DNA of 64,000 nucleotides, taken from the NCBI GenBank assembly GCA_050249955.1, contig JBFWPN010000009.1, forward strand, positions 1-64,000. Reading direction: 5' to 3'. The stretch is from CAVVIG01 sp050249955 (GTDB taxonomy: Bacteria; Acidobacteriota; Vicinamibacteria; Vicinamibacterales; CAVVIG01). The number at the start of each line of letters is the position of its first letter. Positions within the stretch are counted from its first letter, which is position 1. Shown here one piece after another: positions 40,128 to 48,095 of this stretch. A program made the position numbers and the translations under genes. The notes under the pieces were generated by a model that was not told the origin of the DNA, did no database searches, and worked only from the letters and a program-made list of their open reading frames with translations.

Positions 40128-41954
40128 ATGCTTCGTTCATGCCGGACTTCTCCCATCCTGGCGGCCGTGGTGCTCCTGGCCAGCCTGCCCGTCCCGGCCC
40201 TTGTTGCGCAGGTGAGCACCCAGTGGGTCCAGCCGACGCGTGGTGTGTCAATTGCGCTCGACGCCGTGGACAACGTCTATACGGTGGACTACGAGCAGGC
40301 GCTTGGCGCCGAGATGACGCTGACCAAGCGCGACACCGACGGTCGCCTGCTGTGGACGTCCCGGTTCGACCAGCAGTCGGCCACTGCCTGGGAGCGCGCC
40401 AGCTGGGTTGCCACCGACAGCGGCGGCAACGCGGTGGTGTGCGGCACCCTCATGTCGGGCTACTCCAATCCGGTGGAGGCGGCCAGCATCGTGATGAAGT
40501 TCCGCCCCGACGGGCAGCTCGCGTGGCGGCAGGTCTACGAGGGCAGCTTCGACGGCTCGTCGGTCCGAAAGTGCCTCGTCGACCGATCCAACAACGTCTA
40601 CGTGCTCGGCATGGGCAGCGGACCCTCGGGACGCGTGACGAAGGTGAAGAAGTTCGCCCCTGACGGCACGGCGCTCTGGTCGTACTTCGACGCGGCCGGC
40701 ATCGGTGCCGCCCTGAACATCAAGCTCACGCCGGATGACGGCCTGCTCATCACCGGCAAGTCGATCACGGGCAGCATGATGGGCTACGCGAAGCTCGACC
40801 TCGACGGTCATGTGCGCTGGTCCCTGGCCGGTGTGGCCAGCCTGACCGCCGGCGACAGCGCCGGCGACGCGGCCGGTAACAGCTACCTCGTGCACGGGGA
40901 ATACGTGGCGACCAACCCGCGCACGGTCGTCAAGAAGCTCGGGCCGACGGGAGTCCTCGTGTGGGAGCGCCCGTTCACGATGTCTGCATTCCGTGTGGAG
41001 GTGGGGGGTGACCAGCACGCCGTGATCAGCGGCTTCCCCGGCAGCAGCAGCCCGGGCGCGGCGTTCATGAAGATCGATCCGAACGGCACCCAGGTCTGGG
41101 CGAACCTGGATGCCGACGGTCCACTTTCGCTGCTGGCGCACGCACACATGCTGCTCGACGCCGCGGGCAACGCCTACTTGGCGGCCGGCACGATGTCCGA
41201 GATGGCGGTCTGCAAGGTGAACGGCGACGGCACCACAGGCTGGACGCAGACGGTGGCCTTCGGATACGGCCAGGCCCTGGCGCTCGGCACCCTCGACTCC
41301 AGCGTGTACCTCGTTGGTGGCACCACCGCACGCTTCGTCCAGGCACCGCTGACGATCCCCACGCAGCCGACCGTCCTGACCGACTTCGGCCTGACGTCGA
41401 CGAGCGCGAACCTCGGGTGGAGCGACAACTCCGTGAACGAGTCGGGCTTCACCGTCGAACGTTGCACGGGCACGGCTGCCTTCTGCGCCTCGACGCCGGG
41501 TGCCTGGTCCGTGCGCGCCGCCACCGGCACGAACGTCTCGACCTTCAACGACACGACGCTCTCGCCCTCCACCACCTACAGCTGGCGCGTGAGCGCGTTC
41601 AACGCGGCCGGCACCTCGCCGACCAGCAATGTCCTCTCGCTCACGAGCCCTGCGGCACCCGTCGTCGTTGCCGCTCCGACGGCACTGACCGCCACGGCGA
41701 GGAAGGTGAAGAACGCGGTTGAGGTGCGCCTGTCGTGGATCGACCACGCGACGAACGAGACCGGCTACGTGGTGGAACGGTGCACCGGCCGTTCGTGCAC
41801 GGCCTTCAGCCCGCTGATATCGCTGAGCGCGGGAACCACCCGGTTCACCGATCGCGCGGTGACGCGCGGTACGGCATATCGCTATCGCGTGGTGGCCACC
41901 GGATCTTCCGGCAACTCGGCCTACTCGAACGTCGTCGGCATTACCACGCCCTGA
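40128..41954 (+). CDS. Secreted protein with propeller-like repeats and two fibronectin type III domains
   Basis: 608 residues. A signal peptide (ILAAVVLLASLPVPALVAQ) is followed by about seven 50-residue repeats of the SBBP/beta-propeller type, with markers such as LDAVDNVYTVDYEQ, KFRPDGQLAWRQVYEG, KKFAPDGTALWSYFDAAG and LLDAAGNAYLAAGTM. Two FN3-like domains end the protein (LGWSDNSVNESGFTVERCTG and LSWIDHATNETGYVVERCTG), which are clearly duplicated. ATG 40128 has AAGG at good spacing; 40122 is also possible. Probably an extracellular binding protein; the ligand is unknown. Confidence 0.82.
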   Translation: MLRSCRTSPILAAVVLLASLPVPALVAQVSTQWVQPTRGVSIALDAVDNVYTVDYEQALGAEMTLTKRDTDGRLLWTSRFDQQSATAWERASWVATDSGGNAVVCGTLMSGYSNPVEAASIVMKFRPDGQLAWRQVYEGSFDGSSVRKCLVDRSNNVYVLGMGSGPSGRVTKVKKFAPDGTALWSYFDAAGIGAALNIKLTPDDGLLITGKSITGSMMGYAKLDLDGHVRWSLAGVASLTAGDSAGDAAGNSYLVHGEYVATNPRTVVKKLGPTGVLVWERPFTMSAFRVEVGGDQHAVISGFPGSSSPGAAFMKIDPNGTQVWANLDADGPLSLLAHAHMLLDAAGNAYLAAGTMSEMAVCKVNGDGTTGWTQTVAFGYGQALALGTLDSSVYLVGGTTARFVQAPLTIPTQPTVLTDFGLTSTSANLGWSDNSVNESGFTVERCTGTAAFCASTPGAWSVRAATGTNVSTFNDTTLSPSTTYSWRVSAFNAAGTSPTSNVLSLTSPAAPVVVAAPTALTATARKVKNAVEVRLSWIDHATNETGYVVERCTGRSCTAFSPLISLSAGTTRFTDRAVTRGTAYRYRVVATGSSGNSAYSNVVGITTP

Positions 41955-42001
41955 ACGCTGGACCGGCGTGGCGGCACGCGGCCGCTGGCCCGTCTGCACG
42001 C

Positions 42002-42676
42002 TCAGGTTCCGGTGGCCTGGGCCAGGCGGGCGAGTGCCGCAACGTCGAGGACATCCACGCGCGCGCGGGACAGGCGGACCCATCCGCGCGCCTCGAAGCC
42101 TTCGAGCACGCGGCTCACTACCTCGCGTGCACTCGCCAGTTCCCCGGCCATCTGCTGGTGCGTGGCGAGCAGCACGGGCGCCTGCGCCACCAGCAGGGCG
42201 GCGAGGCGACTGTCCAGCCGATGCGCCACCCGCTCCTCGAGCACCGCCATGAGGCCCGCGAGCCGTTGCGCCTGCAGTGCGAATACCTGCTGCCGGAACG
42301 GTTCGCAGGTCACCACCGCCTCCCGCACGAGCGGACCGGGCAGCACCAGCCCGTGCGCCGCACCATCGACGACCCCACGGGCCGGATAGACGGTGTTGGC
42401 AAGGAGGCAACTCATGGTGATGACGCACAGCTCACCGGGCTGCAGTCGGTAGAGCAGGATCTCGTGCCCGCTCGTCAGCGGTCTGACGATGCGGATGGTG
42501 CCTGAGACGAGAACCGTGAGGTCGGTGCAGGGTGCGCCGACCTCGAACGCAATCGTGCCGGCCTCCGCACGCCAGGGGCGCGCGCCGGACGTGAATCGCT
42601 GGCGCCACGGCTCGGGCAGCTGGCGCAGCAGGGGGAGGGTGTCGAAGCGGGAATGGGCGGACGCCGAGTTGGTCAC
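42002..42676 (-). CDS. Crp/Fnr-family transcriptional regulator
   Basis: About 224 residues. The cyclic-nucleotide-binding-like domain occupies the first 120 (FDTLPLLRQLPEPWRQRFTS, VSGTIRIVRPLTSGHEILLY, LQPGELCVITMSCLLANTVY). The C-terminal helix-turn-helix is ATHQQMAGELASAREVVSRV, LEGFEARGWVRLSR. Cys at VITMSCLL and CEPFRQQ recur in a group of Crp-like proteins proposed to respond to redox; there is no N-terminal Fe-S cysteine cluster as in FNR. The start is uncertain: GTG 42676 fits the family length. The divergent neighbour is the Big2 lipoprotein gene. Confidence 0.88.
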   Translation of the reverse strand: MTNSASAHSRFDTLPLLRQLPEPWRQRFTSGARPWRAEAGTIAFEVGAPCTDLTVLVSGTIRIVRPLTSGHEILLYRLQPGELCVITMSCLLANTVYPARGVVDGAAHGLVLPGPLVREAVVTCEPFRQQVFALQAQRLAGLMAVLEERVAHRLDSRLAALLVAQAPVLLATHQQMAGELASAREVVSRVLEGFEARGWVRLSRARVDVLDVAALARLAQATGT

Positions 42677-42940
42677 CGGGGTGCGTCGATGGCGAACTTC
42701 GTGCCACCGGTCGGGGTGGGCCCGCGCGCGCGCCAACCCATCGTTCGTGAGCGTTCTGCCACCTCTCGCAGCGAGCCGGTAATTCGGATGCGGCACGCCG
42801 ATTTCGATGCCCGAAAACCCTTACGTTGGCCAGCATCCGACGACAACCCGTCTGTGTCAGCCGCTCGGTGCGCACTCCTCTGTGCTTTTCCGCATACGGA
42901 GATGACGGCCGCGCATGTCCCGGCTGTCAGGAGGCAGAGG

Positions 42941-43786
42941 ATGCGGGATGCGCGTGTGATTGGGCTCCTGGTGGGCCTGGGCTTGATGATGCTGGCGGCC
43001 GGATGCTCGAAGTCGCCGACCAGTCCGTCCGGTGGTGGCGGCGGAACGCCGACGGCGACGGCGGTGGCGATCAGCGGCACTCTCGCCATTCCCGAGGGCT
43101 CGACGTCGCAGCTGCGTGCCACCGCCACCCTGTCGAATGGTTCCACGCAGGACGTGACCCAGCAGGCCACGTGGCGCTCGTCCAATTCGTCGGTGGCCAC
43201 CGTGTCCGCCACCGGCCTGCTCACCTCGGTGGCGCCTGGCACGGCGGATATTTCCGCCACCTACGGATCGCAGACTGGCCGGGGGACGACCCAGGTTTCG
43301 GCCGCGACCTACTCGGTGACCGTCGCCACCCAGACGGCGGTGGCCCTGGGCACCTGTGATGACGTCACCCAGGGGCTGACGAGTGGCGAGTTTGCCGTGC
43401 GCGTCCTCGCCATTCCCACCACCGGAAGCCAGGCCACCCTCTACGCAACGTCGGGTTATCCGGGCGACGCCAACGCGCCACAGGGGCTCAACCTCCGTGA
43501 GGACCAGCCGGAGTCCATCACCGGCACGCGAACCTTTTCACTGGCCGGCCAGGCCGGCCAGGGCGTCCGCATCCAGTTCAACGCGACGGAGTGGGACCAG
43601 CAGGTCGTCATCATCCCGCCGTCGATCCGCTGGATTCACGACGACCGGATGGACGATCGGTCGACGTCGCGCACCCACTCGTTCTCGAACGGCGCGTTCT
43701 CGTCCACCGGTCCGAATTCGTTGACGATCGGCGACACGAGCTGCGGTATCCGGTTGAACTACACCGTGTCGGCCGTCAGGCAGTAG
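42941..43786 (+). CDS. Lipoprotein with bacterial Ig-like (Big2) domain
   Basis: 281 residues. The lipobox LMMLAAGCSK places the lipidated Cys about residue 22; a Gly/Ser/Pro linker follows. A Big2 domain (about 40-120) reads AISGTLAIPEGSTSQLRATA, QQATWRSSNSSVATVSATGL and VAPGTADISATY. The C-terminal 150 residues are unrecognised and contain one cysteine pair. AGGAGG precedes ATG 42941. Its last 11 bases overlap convergently with the sigma factor gene. Likely anchored in the outer membrane or periplasm with an adhesive or scaffold role. Confidence 0.85.
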   Translation: MRDARVIGLLVGLGLMMLAAGCSKSPTSPSGGGGGTPTATAVAISGTLAIPEGSTSQLRATATLSNGSTQDVTQQATWRSSNSSVATVSATGLLTSVAPGTADISATYGSQTGRGTTQVSAATYSVTVATQTAVALGTCDDVTQGLTSGEFAVRVLAIPTTGSQATLYATSGYPGDANAPQGLNLREDQPESITGTRTFSLAGQAGQGVRIQFNATEWDQQVVIIPPSIRWIHDDRMDDRSTSRTHSFSNGAFSSTGPNSLTIGDTSCGIRLNYTVSAVRQ

Positions 43787-44378
43787 GGGGCTGCGGCGGC
43801 GCCGGCGAGGTCGAGGCGGCGAGCTCGCGCGCCAGCCACATACGGGCCATCGCCCAGTCGTTGTCGACGGTCCGCTTGGATACGCCAAGGGCCTCGGCAA
43901 TCTCACCGACGGTGAGGCCGCCGAACACCCGCATCTCGACGATGCGCGCGCCGCGCTCGTCGAGGTGGGCGTACCGATCGAGGGCGTCGTTCACGATCAG
44001 CAGGTCGACTGTCCCGTCGCTGCCAACGACCTCCGTGTCGAGCGGGACCACCTCGACGCCGGCACCGCGCTTGGCGGCCGCATGGCGGCGCGCGTGGTCC
44101 ACCAGCACCTGGCGCATCACCCGGGCGGCGATCCCGAGGAAGTGGGTCCGGTCCTTCCACTCCACGCGCGACTGGTCCACGAAGCGCAGGTACGCTTCCG
44201 CCACCAGCGCCGTGGGCTGGAGCGTATGATCCGGTCGTTCGCGCCGCATGAGGGCGGCAGCGATGCGTCGGAGTTCGGGATAGAGCGCATCAGCCAGCCG
44301 TGCGTTGGCCGGCTCGCCCGATGTGCGGGCGTCCATCAGGATCTCGGTGATGCGGGTACGGTCGTCCTGCTCAGGCAT
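43776..44378 (-). CDS. ECF-type sigma factor (Sig-70_X6/ECF_SfInv-like)
   Basis: 200 residues. The family signature is clear: LYPELRRIAAALMRRERPDH, TLQPTALVAEAYLRFVDQSR, KDRTHFLGIAARVMRQVLVD and HARRHAAAKRG. Region 4 follows (VEMRVFGGLTVGEIAEALGV, SKRTVDNDWAMARMWL). This group in Acidobacteriota is typically encoded next to large Ser/Thr kinase-TPR proteins, and here it is divergent from kinase 2 with 63 bp between starts. The kinase probably controls the sigma factor, which has no anti-sigma gene nearby. Confidence 0.93.
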   Translation of the reverse strand: MPEQDDRTRITEILMDARTSGEPANARLADALYPELRRIAAALMRRERPDHTLQPTALVAEAYLRFVDQSRVEWKDRTHFLGIAARVMRQVLVDHARRHAAAKRGAGVEVVPLDTEVVGSDGTVDLLIVNDALDRYAHLDERGARIVEMRVFGGLTVGEIAEALGVSKRTVDNDWAMARMWLARELAASTSPAPPQPPTA

Positions 44379-44441
44379 GCGGGCCGGCCGCAGTCTACCG
44401 CGAACCCTACCGTGGGTGCCGGGGCCGTGCAGGGAAATGGC

Positions 44442-47219
44442 ATGTCCGAGCCGTTCGAACGTCTGAAGTCCATCGTCCTCGAGGCCACCGGCCTGGAGGG
44501 CGCGTCGCGCGTGGCGTTCCTCGACCGTGCATGCGGGGCCGACGTGGCGCTGCGGCAGGATGTGGAATCGCTCCTTGTGCACGCGGATGACGAGCACTCG
44601 GTGCTCTCCACTGCGGCCGCGATCCGGATTGCCGGCCCGATCTCGCTGGCCGGCCTCGAGTCGGCATCGGACAGCCCTGCCCCCGGTGCCCCAGCCTCGG
44701 TGGGGCCGTACCAGATCCGCCGGGTGCTCGGCCAGGGCGGCATGGGAACCGTCTACGAGGCCGAGCAGCAGGTGCCGATTCGGCGGCTCGTTGCGCTGAA
44801 GCTGATTCGCCGCGGGCTCGATACCGACGCCGTCATTGCCCGCTTCAAGTCCGAGCGCCAGGCACTGGCGCTGATGGACCACCGCGCCATCGCGCGGGTG
44901 CTCGACGCCGGCACGAGCGAGGATGGCCGGCCCTACTTCGTGATGGAGCTGGTGGACGGCGTTCCCATCACGCGCTACTGCAGCGAGCGTCGGCTCGGCA
45001 TCCGGCAGGTACTCACGCTGATGCTGGCCGTGTGCCAGGGGGTGCGCCATGCCCACCAGAAGGGGATCGTCCACCGCGACCTGAAGCCGTCGAACGTGCT
45101 GGTGAAGGAGGCCGACGGTGTCGCGCTGCCCAAGATCATCGACTTCGGCATCGCGAAGGCGATCGAGAGCCCGGACGGCGACTCCGCCGAGCCGATGACC
45201 CGCTACGGGGGGATGATCGGCACACCCGACTACATGAGCCCGGAGCAGGCCGGGGTGGTGCCCGGTGGCGTCGACACACGCACGGACGTCTACTCGCTGG
45301 GCGTGCTGCTCTACGAAGTGCTGACCGGTCGTCGCCTCTACCTGACGTCGCCCACGACATTGGCGGAACTCGATCGGCTGTTGCGTGGTCCGGAGCCGCC
45401 GCCGCCGAGTGTCGTGGCCCAGGCCGGCCGCCGCGAGCTGGCCGGCGACCTCGACAACATCGTGGCGCGGGCCATGGCGCGCCAGCCCGCGGATCGCTAC
45501 GCGTCGGTGGAGCAACTGGCCGGGGATATCCGACGGTACCTGGACGGTGAGCCGGTCACGGCGCGAGAGCCGACCTGGCGCTATCGTGCGGCGAAGTTCG
45601 TCCGTCGCCACAAGGCCGGCGTGGCGGTGTCGGCCGCCCTGGCGCTGGTCGTGGTTGCCACCGGCGTCACCTTTGCGATGCAGGCGGCGCGGCTCGCGGT
45701 GGAGCGCGACCGCGCCAGGAGTGCCGAGCAGCGAGCGCGTGAGCAGGCCATCACCGCGGAATCGGTCGTTGCCTTCCTCGTCGACATCTTCGCCACGTCC
45801 GACCCGTCGGAGACACGCGGCAACACCATCACCGCCCGGGAGGTTCTCGATCGCGGCGCCGCTCGGATCGAGTCGGGGCTCAGCGAGACGCCGGCCGTGC
45901 AGGCCACACTGCTGAGCACGCTCGGGCGGGTCTACCAGAGCCTCGGCCTGTACACCGTGGCGCAACCGATGCTCGAACGCGCGCTCGAGCGCCGCAGTGC
46001 CTTGTACGGCTCCGGTGACGCGTCGGTGGGCGAGAGCCTCGACCAGCTGGGGCTGCTCCGGCGGAAGCAGGGCGACTACGCCGCCGCGGAGCCGCTCTTT
46101 CGGCAGGCCCTGGAGATCAAGCGGCGGACGCTGGGGCCGGATCATGCCTCGATTGGCGAGACGATCTCGAACCTGGCGTTCGTCCTTCGGCTGACCGACC
46201 GGATCGACGAGTCCGAGAGGCTCACCCGCGAGTCGCTTGCCATGCGCATCAGGATCTTCGGCCCGCAGCACCATGAGGTGTCCGAGGCGCTCGACGATCT
46301 CGGTGCGACGCTGTGGCGAAAGGGCGATCTGGCGGGCGCGGAAGAATACCTGCGCGCGGCGCTGGACATGGACCGGCGGATACTCGGAGAGACACATCCG
46401 CAGATCGCCGTTGCCTGGAACACGCTGGGGCAGGTTCTGGATGCGCGAGGCAAGGACGCGGAGGCCGAAGCCGCGCTCCGCAGGTCGCTCGCGATCAACA
46501 CGGCGATCCATGGGACCACGCATCCCGACATTGCCCACGCGTCGTCCGGCCTTGCCAGGCTCCTCATCAAGGTTGGAAGGCTGGAGGAGGCCGAACCGCT
46601 CGTCGAGACCGCCCTCGACCTGCATCGGCGGCTGCTGGGGGAGGAGAGCTACTGGGTATCGTCGGACCTGCAGGCGCTCGGGCTGCTCCGGCTTCGCGCA
46701 CGCGAGTACGGCCGGGCCGAGCAGGTGTTTCGCGAGGGTCTGCCGCTCGTGAACAAGGTGTACGGCGAGAAGAGCAGTTGGGCGGCTGAAGCGATGCTGA
46801 ACCTGGGGGCATCGCTGCAGCGCCAGGGGCGGCACCGTGAGGCCGAACCGCTGCTCCGGCAGGCCAGAGAACTCTGGTTCCCGATCAAGGGCGCCGAGCA
46901 CCCCGACTCGGCGCGGTTCCTGGGAGAGCTCGGGATGGCCGTGGCCGCACGCGGCGGGCTGGCGGAAGCCGAGACGCTCTTCGGGCAGGCACTCGCCCTG
47001 CGGCGTCGCACGCTGCCGCCGCGCGACCCGGAGATCGCCGCCGTGCTCGCGAGCCTCGGCGCACTGCTGCTCGGGCAGGGTGAGGCGGGACGGGCCGAAC
47101 CCCTGCTGCGTGAGGCGGCCGGCATCTATGCCGAGACACTGCCGCCGGACCACCTGGACCGGCGCGACGTCGAACGGGCACTCGCCCGGTGCGAAGCCGC
47201 GGTCATGCGCGCCCGCTGA
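44442..47219 (+). CDS. Ser/Thr protein kinase with C-terminal TPR array (kinase 2)
   Basis: 925 residues, a close paralogue of kinase 1 over the whole length. N-terminal SEPFERLKSIVLEATGLEG; glycine loop LGQGGMGTVYEA; Lys120 in VALKLIRRG; HRDLKPSNVL; DFGIAKAI; GTPDYMSPEQ. One membrane helix near residue 390 (VAVSAALALVVVATGVTFAM) is followed by about ten TPR units (GDYAAAEPLFRQALEIKRRT and the like). It is divergent from an ECF sigma gene. AGGGA lies at suitable distance before ATG 44442. The shared NTIT(A)REVLDRGA segment after the helix is conserved in both kinases. Confidence 0.95.
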   Translation: MSEPFERLKSIVLEATGLEGASRVAFLDRACGADVALRQDVESLLVHADDEHSVLSTAAAIRIAGPISLAGLESASDSPAPGAPASVGPYQIRRVLGQGGMGTVYEAEQQVPIRRLVALKLIRRGLDTDAVIARFKSERQALALMDHRAIARVLDAGTSEDGRPYFVMELVDGVPITRYCSERRLGIRQVLTLMLAVCQGVRHAHQKGIVHRDLKPSNVLVKEADGVALPKIIDFGIAKAIESPDGDSAEPMTRYGGMIGTPDYMSPEQAGVVPGGVDTRTDVYSLGVLLYEVLTGRRLYLTSPTTLAELDRLLRGPEPPPPSVVAQAGRRELAGDLDNIVARAMARQPADRYASVEQLAGDIRRYLDGEPVTAREPTWRYRAAKFVRRHKAGVAVSAALALVVVATGVTFAMQAARLAVERDRARSAEQRAREQAITAESVVAFLVDIFATSDPSETRGNTITAREVLDRGAARIESGLSETPAVQATLLSTLGRVYQSLGLYTVAQPMLERALERRSALYGSGDASVGESLDQLGLLRRKQGDYAAAEPLFRQALEIKRRTLGPDHASIGETISNLAFVLRLTDRIDESERLTRESLAMRIRIFGPQHHEVSEALDDLGATLWRKGDLAGAEEYLRAALDMDRRILGETHPQIAVAWNTLGQVLDARGKDAEAEAALRRSLAINTAIHGTTHPDIAHASSGLARLLIKVGRLEEAEPLVETALDLHRRLLGEESYWVSSDLQALGLLRLRAREYGRAEQVFREGLPLVNKVYGEKSSWAAEAMLNLGASLQRQGRHREAEPLLRQARELWFPIKGAEHPDSARFLGELGMAVAARGGLAEAETLFGQALALRRRTLPPRDPEIAAVLASLGALLLGQGEAGRAEPLLREAAGIYAETLPPDHLDRRDVERALARCEAAVMRAR

Positions 47220-47272
47220 CGCGCGTCGCCTGCCGGCAGGTCGTGCCCGCCAGCAGGCCTCGCTGGCGCGTG

Positions 47273-47827
47273 TCAGCCCACCCGGACGTACCCGCGTGAC
47301 TGCAGGTTCACCATCGTCACCATCGCCCACAGGTCGGCCTGCACCCCGGGGAGCAGCTGTGACGGGTCCACCTTCTTGCCCATGAGCCCCTGGCCGCACA
47401 CGCGCAGTTCCACGCCGGCCTCGTGCAGTTCCTTCAGGACGGCGATGTTGGGGTTGTCCACGCCGTTGTGACGCGACTTGTACAGCTCGTTCGAGAACAC
47501 CGCGTCGCCCCCGCCCTGGTGGAACATGGCGGCGATGTGCCGGTTCTTCGCGGGCACCCCGTTCTGCGCGAGGGTGTTCAGGTAGAGCCCGATGTTCTTC
47601 AGCGTCGGATGCACCTCGTTGTCCTTCACCTTCGCGGACACCGAGAACACCACCTTGTAGTCGGTGTTCGGGTTCGGCCGTTCCTTCGCGGCGGGGAAGT
47701 CCTTCGCAGCCGATGCGCTGGCCACCGGCAGTTTGCCATCGGCCTCGGGTGCGGCGTTCGCGCGGCCTGCGTATCCGGCCGCGAGCACGCCGCCTGCGAG
47801 GGTTGTCATCATCGTTCGTCGGTCCAT
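47273..47827 (-). CDS. Exported DsrE/DsrF-like protein
   Basis: 184 residues. The N-terminus MDRRTMMTTLAGGVLAAGYA has a twin arginine and hydrophobic stretch, so Tat or Sec export. The DsrE-like fold is recognised from YKVVFSVSAKVKDNEVHPTL, KNIGLYLNTLAQ, IAAMFHQGGGDAVFSNELYK and LKELHEAGVELRVCGQGLMG, with a single conserved Cys in the position used for sulfur transfer. Such periplasmic members may handle reactive sulfur. It is convergent with kinase 2 and divergent from the hybrid histidine kinase. Confidence 0.85.
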   Translation of the reverse strand: MDRRTMMTTLAGGVLAAGYAGRANAAPEADGKLPVASASAAKDFPAAKERPNPNTDYKVVFSVSAKVKDNEVHPTLKNIGLYLNTLAQNGVPAKNRHIAAMFHQGGGDAVFSNELYKSRHNGVDNPNIAVLKELHEAGVELRVCGQGLMGKKVDPSQLLPGVQADLWAMVTMVNLQSRGYVRVG

Positions 47828-48095
47828 CGTTCCTCCGTGTGTGCGACTACCCTACACCGGCTCGAGCGTGGACACACCCCCTATTCGAGCCGTTTGCTGC
47901 ATGCCCGAATTCAGTGATGCCGAGCAGCCTGTCGACACGGGCGGTTACGGTCGAGTTTTGCACTCACGGACGTCATCGACGGCGCCCTGCTCAGCCGCAG
48001 GCGATCGGCTACCATCGGGTGGTCGGCACGTTCAACGCCAGACGACGTCGTGCCCTGACGGGCGCACGATAGAGCGCGTTCGCGGCACGCTGTCC

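Noticed and set aside
43776..47399. A 1207-codon open frame on the minus strand opposite kinase 2
   Set aside because: Only its last 200 codons (the sigma factor, from ATG 44378) look like protein. The rest mirrors the kinase-TPR gene and is rich in Arg, His and Gln, as expected of an antisense frame in GC-rich DNA.
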